A stretch of DNA of 64,000 nt from Plakobranchus ocellatus. Its lineage: Eukaryota; Mollusca; Gastropoda; Plakobranchidae. The notes under the pieces are model-generated. The model worked only from the letters and a program-made list of their open reading frames with translations, was not told the origin of the DNA and did no database searches. Of the stretch, positions 41,401 to 53,400 are shown one piece after another. Within the stretch, counting starts at the first letter, position 1. The number at the start of each line of letters is the position of its first letter. Made by a program: the position numbers and the translations under genes. Location of the stretch: positions 657,223 to 721,222 of the forward strand of contig BLXT01001415.1 of the NCBI GenBank assembly GCA_019648995.1, written 5' to 3'.

Positions 41401-44400
41401 CAATAGAAAACTTTATAATAGATCGGGAAAAAAAAATTATTTTAAAAGGGCAGACAAAAAAATATTCTCAGGCTTTAGGGCCCTCCGTCAGGCCGGGACG
41501 TCGATGGCTGGGCTCGAACCCGCTACAGAAGGGTCCCTGCAGATCTCAGGGCGAACTCTCGAACCACTGTGCCACCGACGCCCCCAGATCTAATTGCATT
41601 TCAAGTTTCACTGATTTTCTGTGCAAGGGAAATAAATCCACAAAATAAGCTTACCATGAGCTCTACCTGATCTTTTAAGAGTTTTCAATCGTTTTTTTTT
41701 TTTTAAATATAATTTCTAAAGATGAGCATGCCTTGCTGCCTAGAACTATTTATACTGGTCTAGATGTCTAGTTTGTCCACCCTTCCTATAAGTTTTGCTT
41801 AGAGGCCTTAAGAAGATTTGATTTCTCTAGAACGTTTCATGCAAGTTTTTGTGTTCACAGTCAACACACAGAATTGCAGTTTAAGTATGATCGATTATGG
41901 CTTACATCCTTTTTTTTTAAAACAATTTTTTTGTCAAATCAAAAACATAGTTGATTGATGTTCAAAGCCTGCCACCCCATCACACAAAATTAAATCCTAT
42001 AAGTGTACAAAAAGCACTTTACAAATACTACTAGTTGGTTTGCTTTGCAACATACTGTTCGATATACAATGTGTCCTTAGAAGTTCAAAGTGACCGTGTA
42101 AGTAGCATGGCTATTTTGTTTTGGCATCCTGCATAATAACCCAAAATGATGCCAAGTGCAAATAGTTTTTCACCAAGTTTCTATTTTTGTTTGATGTTAA
42201 ATATCATATCATTTTTAAAACTTTTGTATCATATCACACCATTTAAACTCTTGGTGCTATGTAACATATTCATTTTTTATGCTTCATTAAGACCAGCATT
42301 CACAAATTAAGATCATTGAATGCCTTTTTGGTTCTTTTAAAAGTAATCCTCACAAAATACTGCTGCCTACTTATTTATTTTATGCTGCAGAAGCTTTGAA
42401 AAAAACTATGTCATTTTGTTGCAAGGCACTACTCACCTTGAGCTCACTTACAGCAAATAAATATGTGTATATTTTATCATATTCATTGAGCACCCCTTGA
42501 TCTTCAGTGCAGTTTTTGTGCTTCTTTCAGAGTTTATGTCAAGTTGATGTGTGATGATGTTCTCAATAAGTTCACTATTTATGATGGTTCCAACTTCAAC
42601 AGGACAATATTCAGCTTCTGCAATAACATATGAATTTTTCTTTTTATTGGAACATTTGAGTCTCAGTTTATTCATTTGTGAATTGGAAATGATTATTGTA
42701 ACCCAAAAAAAGAATTTCCCTAATCCTTTGTAGCCAATAAAAGCTGTTGTTTTTTTTTATTTTAATATAATATTGCATATTGTCCCTTTTTCTTTTGTCT
42801 TAAGGTTATGCAAAGTTTGAAAATAAAGATTACTTCAAAAACACTTCAGGTTGGACAAAACCAGTAAGTTTCCTCAAAATTTTGTGGGTTGTAAAAATGG
42901 AATTAGATACGTGTTGAGGAAGTAATGCTCAATGTTTATTGCCTAAGTAATCAAAATTGAATGTTGGATTAAGTAAGTTTTTTTTTTCTATTTTCATCAG
43001 TGTAAAAAGGTTAAATCTTTAACTGCTTGCAAATTGTCAAATGCTTCCCTTCTATTAATACTTATGCTGCAATTTATAAATGGGTGTCAGATATTTTGAA
43101 CATCACTTTTGTGGTGTATATTAAATATAAACCTATATGTCATTAATCTGATGTTTTTAGTTAGATGTAGATATTTTTTCTCAGTCTGAAATGTCTTCAA
43201 GGATTTAATTGCTTTGGTTCCCTCAAAATTTAATTTTTATGGTTTTCGCAGCAACCACTGCAAGCTGGTTGAGGCTAGATTCAAGTTTTTACCTCAGAGG
43301 GACATTGCTGAGTTTTCAAATCTCTCATCTAGAGGTGTAATTGCCTTTGTTGCTAAACGCTTTGTGGGCTATGTTGATATTTGCATCAAGAAGGAGATCA
43401 CTGCTCAGAAAAAGTCTAGGTAAAATTGAAATACTCATTGATCTTTCTGAATGATACATTTTATTGCAATTGATGGAGCAAGGTGATAATAATTTTTATT
43501 TAATATGTTTTGTTGCTTTATTAAAATGCCTACATGTCATTAGTTTGTTATTTATGAATTAGGCCTACATATATTACATACATTACCATATAGTTTTTTT
43601 TTATAACCTTGTCCTTCAAAAAATTTATCTTTTTGTTGATTATATGTAATTTTATATACAGAATTGATATTCAAAATTATTCAAAATTATCTTGAGACCA
43701 TTTCAGTTGAGTGAAATGTTGCATACATATGAGGAAGGTCTCATATGACGGCCCGAGTATGAAGGAATACTCTGAATGTTTTGATTTTTTTTTGTTTTTT
43801 TGTTTTGAGTCTTTCTCGACTTAAGAGAGCATGGTAAGTATAAAATTGGAAATTTCTATTTCTTACTTTTTGCCCTAGGCTATATTAAAGAGTGCCACCC
43901 TCATAGCAAACAAAATTCAAATGGACACATAATTTTGAATCAACAAAATTGTTGAAATTGAGATGCCCTCAATCATCAAATATCTCTTTCTGATGGAAAA
44001 AAGCTCCAACATAAATCTTTCATAAGATGTCTCAAACATATCTTGATACATGTCAATCATCCTCTGTGGTAAAATTTTGAGTATTAAAGTTCAAATGCTG
44101 CCATCTTGATATTGCAAACAAACCACATGCTCACCATTCTCAAGATGTGATCACAGAGGAAAATATTTAAAAAATTAAACAAATTGTGTTGCTTGACAGA
44201 AGGATTATGGTAAACAAACTTGTCAGAGGAACAAAAATATTGCGTGGCTCATTTTGGAAAATTCCTCATGACTGGTTGAGCATATCAAAGGTCAGTAGCA
44301 AGGTGAGTGCTACACTTTTTGACACGAGAAATGAAGCGGGAGAGAGAACTATGCTGCAAACTTTAGCTAAACTTTGAGATCACTTACAACAACTTCTTTG

Positions 44401-47400
44401 ATCAATTGGTGACAATGAATGAAATTTGGCTTTATAAATATAACCCTGAAAAGAAATATCAGAGCAAAGAATGAAAATATCCAAGTGAACGGTCTCCAAA
44501 TAAGTAAGGGCATACTGTTCGTCTGTGAAAGTCATGATGACAGTGTTTCCAGACATGGAGTTTTTTATTCTTCTTGATTTTCTCTGGGAATAACAAACTA
44601 TTAATTGTGAATATTATTGTCAGCTGTTAAAAAAGCTGAAAAGTGCGTTAGTAGCTGTGGCAACAGCAAACAATCTTGGGCCAGAAATTCTACCTTTTCC
44701 TGCTTATTTGCCTGATCTCACCCCATCAGACTTTTTTCTATTCCCTGAACTGGAAAGGAAGTTAAAAGGAACCAGATTTCAAGATAAAGCAGATGTTTCT
44801 CATTCAGTTGAAGCATGGTTTAATGAAAAATCCAGGGTTTCTATTCCCAAGGACTTTTCAAGGTCAATGAATGATGGCAGAAATTTCAGATGATGACTCT
44901 GCAGAGAAATAAAAGGTTTGGCGCAAATTTTCAATCTCAATTCCTTCATAGTCAGGCCAAGTCAATATTTTTTAGAAAAGATTGTTAGGTTTTCCACTTT
45001 CCCTCTCTCAAATGTGTCTTTAACAAATTGGTTCAAATGAAACATATATTCATCATAACTGAAACTTATATTTATCCATTTGTCATCATGACAGAATGTA
45101 CTTTCAGGCTAGGTCAGTAGTTTCACTTGGACTGGTCTTTAGGCATATTATTGAATGAGGTGGAGATATTTGTGTTAAGGCTTTTAGTGCTCAATTATTT
45201 TTTTTTTTCAGTCTGTTGTCCTCGGGGAGATTGCGTAGGTTAGAAGAAGATTCCAATCAAGAGAAAAATACAGGAGCAGAGGATGACATCATTGCAGAGG
45301 CTGCACCAGTGGATATTGGTGATTTAGCAGATGATATAGATGTGGAGCCCAATGATGGGGATGCTGCTGCTGTTAAGGAGATGCAGCGCCAGCAAGATAC
45401 TCAGGAGTATGAAGGGGAGGAGGAGGAGAAGGAGCAAGTAGGAGCTAAAGGTGATATAATCCTAAACAAGAATGGAAAAAAAATGTCAGCATTTTCTTTT
45501 CAAAGCAAAATGTTTAAAATTGTAATTTTGACAAGTAAATAATTATGGGCCGTTCCTTGCTTCTACATAAATAATTTGTGTTTTGTGTTATAATATCTTA
45601 CATTATTTTATTATTTTTGTTATTGTTATTATTATTATTATTTGTATCCAACAATTTCATTTAAAATTTTGATTTCACTTTTGGTTTACTTAAATTTATG
45701 TGGCCAACACCTTTCAAATTGTTGACTTTAGCTTAAGAACGACTCCAGTCTGATGTTGGTTGAGATATGCAGCAGGTATTTGTACTTTACTTAGCAATGT
45801 CAGTAACCTAATACTTTTAACTGAAGTGCTTGCGAGGCAAAGGCCGTTATCATTGTATGCCCTTTTTATTCAATTAGTTAAAATGAAAAATGATCTGTTT
45901 TATTTCTCAGATGATGAAAATGATGGTGAAGGTAAAGATGCTGCAGAGGAAATGGAGGGGCCTCAACTTGACAGTGACGGAGAAGATGGTGATAGAGAGG
46001 AATATAGTGATGATGATGATGACCAAACGATGTCTAGGATTGAGGATTTGAACCAGGAAGATAAAAAGATGGTTACAGATGTATGTGTATGACACAAAGC
46101 ACTTAAATTTTTTTTTTTAATTCATAATGAAATCCTCTTAAAAAACTTACTTGCCAATTATTTTAAATGGCATGGAGGTTAATTTCTGTAGTTAAAATAA
46201 ACCTTGCTTAAAATGAATTTAATATCTTGGGGATTATAATATATTAGGGATTTATCTTAACTCTCTTTGGTTCCAACATTGGGATTTCGATCAATCTGGA
46301 TCAATGACTCGCCCCCTTCATTGCGGGCTTATTTCAGCTCAGTTCGTTTTTTTTTTTTTAAGGTATACACTTTATTCATATTTCAAAATCAAAAAGGGGT
46401 TTTTCGAAGCTTGAAAAGTACATGTATATTTTGTTAATAGTTTGTGAAAAAAAATATGATAAAACAGGTTTATGAAAAATGCCAACACTTCTTTTTTGCC
46501 ATTTGGAATCTTTGTTAACTTCTCTGTCGACTACTCTCTCGATTTTCATCATCAAAATGTTCCAAACAAAAAATGCCTAAAATAAGAGATACCAATGTGT
46601 TTGGAATGTTGGATGTGTCAGTACAGTAATGTGGAAGGATGGTTTAATAATGATGATGACAGCTTTGAGCCAGACCGTGGGATTAAGATATAGATCCAGT
46701 CCATTTATTACAAGAACAAAGGTAAGACCTCACACTCGGCCAAATGTTGCTGTTTGCACTGATTGCCATTCCTAATAAGGTTTTAGAAAAGCTTAAAATA
46801 TACAAATATAGATGTAGATTCTCAGCCTCCAAATTAATAATAGCGTACAAAGATCTAGGGCTAGATCCAGTCAGAAGCCCATTCCAAACTGGGAAATAAA
46901 TTGTTCCAAGTAAACATAGAGATCTAGTTTTAGATTCTAGATCTAATCAATGCTGTGAAGAAGACTGGGCACAGTTAACATAACCTATCTAGAGTTAGGT
47001 CTACATAAGGGAATTTAATTACAATAGGAATTTTTAAAATACTCAGAGATCTAGATACTTTTCCCCAAAACCCCTGAGGGAGCCAGTAACTTAGATGAGG
47101 TAAAAACCTGGAGTTCTGATTTGATTTGAGAAATATATGTGCCTCTTTTTCTGCACCATTAGGCAATATAAAAATAATCCTTCGTTAGTGTCTAGATATT
47201 AATCAAAAGCTATATGCTAACTGCTGATTCCCTTTTCAACAATGATAAACTAGATAGCAAGATTTATCGAATAATTAAAGAATACTTTTAATATGATTTG
47301 ATAGACGGTAACAAAGGTCCCGATTTCTTTCTTATTCTTTTAGGCAAAATAATGTACCATGGCAGGTGGAGAGAGAGCAGTGCTTAGACCCTGATCATAC

Positions 47401-50400
47401 TACACCAGTCCTAGCCCTTAAGCCAGACAATCCATCAGGCATCATACTAGATGAGATTACCTGGTATAGAAAGTTCCTCAGGCCAATGGTCTTTTTTTTT
47501 TGTTTATATTTTACATCAGATTTGATGCAACGGCTGTGGTGAGTGGACAAATAGGTATGCTGTGACTGTCAGGGAAGAGAAACCGAGCATATGCAAGATG
47601 GGTAGGGGCGAATGTGGATGAATTTAATTTGTTTGTTGATGTACATGTGGGGATCAAAGTCCCACATTTTTATATCTATTGGAGTGAAGAAACTTTGTTG
47701 AATAGTCTTTTGGCAAGAAGATCAATGAGTGTGTGGAGATTTAAACGTCTGATGTGTTTTTTAAAAGTGCATGATGTTAGCCTAGAAAGTCAAGATGATA
47801 AATTAGCTAAGGTTAGGCCAGTGACAGAGTATTTCAGAATGAATAATAGAACTTTTTTCAACTTTACCAGAATATTCCAATAAATGAGAGACTGATGAAA
47901 AATAAGGTGAATAAGGAATTCAAGAAATATGTTGAGAGATAGGCCAGCAAACTGAGATATGAAGTTGTGGGTTGTAATAGATTCTAGGTGAATAGCACTG
48001 GATATACTTACAATTTTTATATTTATTTAGGGAAGGATAGTTATTCATCTAATTTTATGTTTGCTTATCGTGTTGTAATGATACTAGTGAAAAATTTAAT
48101 GAACCAGGACTACCATTAACTTTTTGATAACTTCTACACGGGGATTCAGTTTGTGATGGATCTAGTCTTGAAAGGGACAAAGGCATTGAAACTGTGATAG
48201 TGAATAGAAAAAGATTGCCACCTAGTCTGAAAAATGCAAAAACAGTGGGATAAGTCTTAAGTCTGCTGAGGGGGAGGGGGAGATGCAGAGATATGGGGAC
48301 ATGTTTGCCATTCAGTAAAAAGATAACGTTTTCTTTAATATCCATGATTCATGGTGCAAATTAGCNNNNNNNNNNNNNNNNNNNGGGGGGGGCAGTTTAG
48401 TTCAGCAGCCACAGTAGTAAATGATTATAATAAAAATGTGAATGGGGCGGTTTGTCTGATCAATTGATAGGGAACTACATTGCATTGTGTAAAACTGACA
48501 AATGTTGGAAAAATTTAGTTTTTGCATTTGAAACACATTTCTTGCATAAATAGCTACATTTTAATCAACGATTTTTGACAGAAAAATCCTAACATACCAG
48601 AGTTTGCAAAGACCAAACAACTACCATAAGTTTGATGTTACTTTAGATCTGATTTGACAGTTAGGGGGGATAGATTAGGGGTGAAGTGACCTGTAGCAGA
48701 AAAGGGAAGGAAAAAGGTTCCCATTCAATGAAGGCTTTTGTTTCAAAAAAGCATATTAATTGTAAATATTTTTTAATTGGTAATTTCTATTGCTTGTGTG
48801 AAAAGAGAAATTGCATTTATGCTGCCTATCCTTGGGTCATTTCGCACTGAGCATTTTTGTGAATGTGTCCTTGCAATGTTGTTATATTTCTCATTTTTTG
48901 CTTTTAAAAAAATATGTGTCATTTATGAAGATGGGTATATGTGCGTAATTCTAATAAAACGGCAAAAAAACCCAAAAATTGACTTCAAATAATTATATAC
49001 AACATAGCTCATCAATATTACATTTTCCACTTTGCTTGATATTTTTTATCTCAGTTTCACTAATTTACGAATTTTTTTAATGTCCTTGGCAATAGTTATG
49101 AATGACAAATTACAAGAATATGTCTTTTCCTGATTTCTGGAGATATTAAACAATCACAAAATTCACATTTTGTGTAAATATTTCACTTGATGAGTTTTTT
49201 CCTTCTTTGTGTCTGTACATATTTTTTAACATGATTTTGATTTTGTATTTTTTGTTGTTTTGTTCCATTTGTTCTCTTTGAATCAAAATATTGCCTAAAA
49301 ATAAAACTATACCCTATTTTGAACAAAATGAAGGGTCATATGACTGTACTAGATATGTCATAACTATTCAAGATAATAAGACATTTCAAACTAATAGACG
49401 CATTAAATTTTTGCAAAAGGAATATGGAACCAAGGAGAGTTAAGTTGTTTTCACTGTTTATCTACAAAATGGATGAGCTTGAATCAGCCAGTCAGAATAT
49501 TTTTGCCTATTATAGTAAAGATCAGTGGAGTTTATGAAGTGAACTTATGCTTTATCCAGCAGAATAATTCTGTAATAGTTTTGAATTGCCTTTTTCACAT
49601 TAATGTTTGGATTTTTATGAAGATGTAATTTTAAATTGAATCTCCTACAGGCCTTGGCAAACAGTTTTGTGCATGACTTCAAGTTTGATGAAAAGAAAGG
49701 ACGTTGGTGTACTGTCATATTTATTGTAAGTGTATTTTTTAAGATTTGTTTGGCATTTGGGACGGAATGTTTGTACTTATTTCAGTTGGTTTTTTCTTAG
49801 CAATGTGGTTTTTTTTTTCTATTCTTCAGTTTTTATTTTTTTTAACAGCTCTTCTTTATGACTTTGTTCTGTTTGAAAAATTTTTTTAATTCTCCGAGAT
49901 CACCGTTTAATGACGGACTGGGTATACAATAATCAATGACTCAATCAATTCTTTGAGTGGGCACCTCAAACTGGCAGCCAGCGGTGCTGAGGCCTAGATT
50001 TTTATTGGATAATTCTAACTGTCAATTTCTTGATTTTTTTCTTAATTTTGTCGCCAATGTTTATGAACTGCACATGAACATAAGGATCTATTCTTCCTGC
50101 ACACACAGGTCTATGTTTGATTTCAATCTGTGGATATACTACTAGTATTTCACAATTTTTTTTTAAATTACCCCTCTTGAACGAGATTTTAGCGGCTGTG
50201 AGTGAGAGAGATCAACCCGCCACCCCTACTCTTTAAGCCTGAGTGTCTTTTTCGCCAACTTTGTGCTCATTTTCATTGGAAAATTTTTAACTTTCAATTC
50301 GGAAATGTGCTTTTTTTGCTGTTGCCAATGTTTATAAACTGCACATGAAAGAAAGATCTATTCTTCCTGCACACACAGGTCTATGTTTGATTTCAATCTG

Positions 50401-53400
50401 TGGATTACTACTAGTATTTAAAACTCTCTTTGAGCTTGAGTGTCTTTTTCGCCATGCTTTGTGCTGACCCACTTTTAGCAGAGTTGAAAGCTCAAGGAAT
50501 TAAGCTTTATTTTCATTGGCTGCATTAGAGTATATAAGGTATTATGATTCTCTTTTCTTTCCTATTTTTCAAACAAATCAGAAGATTTTATTTTAAAAGC
50601 ATACATGAAAGTTATAAGAAATCCCATCCATCTTGCAAAAACTTCTCAAAGTTCAAAATTAATCCATCATATGGTGTAGACGATATTTCCTTTAAAGGAA
50701 GCTTATTACTCTCATATGTATGATACTTTCTTCACCTCTTATTGAGTGAAACTGCATTCCTATCTTGTCTTTCCACAATTTTCTCCCCTGGCAATTAACA
50801 GCTTTATTCATTTCATCCCAGTATGAGCAGAGCAGATTACAGCTAGATGTGCGTATGCTGCTTGATCGTGCTGTGCGTCAAGCAGTAGTGCATCAAGTCA
50901 AAGGAATCTCACGGGCTTTTCTTAGCCAAGAAATGGAAAATGGCGAGTCAGTGCTTCACCTTAAAACAGAGGGCATTAATGTGCAGGTACTTAAAAGCAC
51001 TGCTATATTGTCCCTTTTTTTTCCACACAACCTTCTAGTTCTAAAAAGTATAATGTAACAAGTTTTCTTTACTTATATTTTGGTAATGAGACTCTTTGAT
51101 GTAATAGTCTCAGAAGAGAAACAGAGTTTCCTTTATAAGCCTTTTAGAAGATAAATTACCTTGTACTTTTTTAAGTGATTTATGGATGCCGAAATAAACT
51201 TAATTTTTGCTTGGAATAACAAGCCGCAGTAGCATAATGTGCTGTATAATCATGGATATGGTGTAAGAATTAATAAAGCTAACAAATCTTATCAAATGAT
51301 CATTAAAGTTGTTTTTTAATGTATAGAAGTTGCATTGCTACTGTAGTAATGCAAAACATTATTTTGAAAACTAAATGAGTATTGTATCATTTCATATATT
51401 TATAGATGAAAATCTAAATTATACACAAATCATCACTATTTGTGTATCATTATGAACGTCTCTGGCCATTTTCTTTTCTAAAGACTGGATAATCAGGGGG
51501 ATATATGGAGAAGAAAAAAAAAATTAATCCTGGCTGAGAAGTGGAGATTATTTGAAGCATAAGTAATTCAATTCAACAAAAAAATGTTTTAAAAAAAAAC
51601 CCCATACAATAGCATGGATTGGATTTTACACATATTCTAATCAAGAGGGTTTCATTTTACTTCCCATCCTATACTCTTCTCTCATTTTTTTTTTTTTTTC
51701 CTTTTGGATTCATGTCTACATTTTTTCTGTGGATTTTTATTCTATCTTCCATTTTCTTCTCTCTTTTTTTTTAAAACCTTTTTTTTACAGTAAAAATAAG
51801 AATTAATCAATTGATACTATTCTATCACAGAGATAAACAGATCTTTAAATGAATATAAGCTCTCTAGGTGTTTGAGTAAAGGATCAGGAAAAGGCTAACA
51901 GAATGTTATTATAATATTCTTGAAACAGGAAATGTTTAGGTACTCTGGTCTGCTGGATCTCAATAGGATTTACTGTAACTGCATTCAGACAATGGCCCGC
52001 ACTTATGGAGTGGAAGCCTGCAACAGGGTTATCATCAAGGTAAAGAATAATAGTTAAAATTATATGAAAGGTTTATTAAACAAATTTTTATGGACATCAG
52101 TAATTTACGCCACCATCTTTGGACATCCTTTTCAAGTTTGACTCGGAATGATTTGTCTAGTTCCTGTTCTAAGCCGACTACATGTTGTCTTCTCTTCCAA
52201 TAATATGCTGAGTAAATAAACAGCACCACATTGTAGAGTGCAATTTTCTACACCTCTGAAACACTTAAAGCATGAATATGAGACGTGAATAAAATAAACA
52301 CTTCCTTTAATAATAATAGCTCAGCTAGTAGAATTTTGATCACATAAGAGACTAAGAGGTACAAATTCTCTAGCAAACAATTTAACATTTGAGCCTGATG
52401 TGGGACTATAAAATGCTTTATTCTCATAGTCCCCACCAGCTATCCATTTGTCACCAAAAGTGAAGCCTCAAAGCTCCTTGAGAGAATTAGCTTTTTGGAA
52501 TTGAGTCCAGATTTAGACTTGGAATGGCTGATCTTTGATCTAGCCTTGTTTACTCATAATATTCAGCCGATTGTAAGTAGATCCATTTATTTTAACATCA
52601 CTATTTTTATTTTAAGCTTTGTCTACCTTTTTAGATCTATGGCTTTCTAGAGGGTTTTCAAAAATGTGAAAACATTGTTTACAGGAAGTTGCTAGGTTGT
52701 AACCTAGAGACCAAACAAGCTTGGGATGCCACTAGAAACTTCCGAAGATGTTTACATGTTAGGGAGGGCATAAATGAGATTTTTATGTCAATAACTTTGT
52801 TAACATAAGACCGTACTTCTAGTCCTTTCTGGCATAAGTTGTTTGTGTAATATTGACTTAATAAGCCTAGATAAACTAATATTTTCTAGAAGCTGCAGGT
52901 GGTGGGTATGAAAGGGTGGTTGATGGCTGAGAGATGGACCACTGATGTTTGTGAGTCGGTAGTTCTAGAGGATTGTTCTTCATTGAAGTAAACAAAATGT
53001 TCATTCAATTTTAGGCAACACTTGGAGTGATTTCTATTCTTTAGTCTATGTAAAAGAGCTACTTGTCACAGGAGGTATTCAGCTAGATCCATAACTGATT
53101 AGTACAAAGCTCTTCATCACACCCCTCTTGTCCAAGAAATCAGCACATCTGTCAGGATGTACAGTGCAATTCATTTTTTTCTATTTGAAAAAAAAGGTCT
53201 TAAGTTGGTGTCTTGATTTATTTTGTACATCATGGATAAGAGCAAGGACCAGTATGTTAAAACAAAAAAATGTACATAATATTGTTTCTTTTGTTTATCA
53301 CACATCTAGCCAAAAGTATTGCTGAATCAAACCTTCTTATGTTCTAAAGAATTTGTTTTTACTTCAAAATGCATTTTGTTTTAGTTTGTAAACTGCAAAT

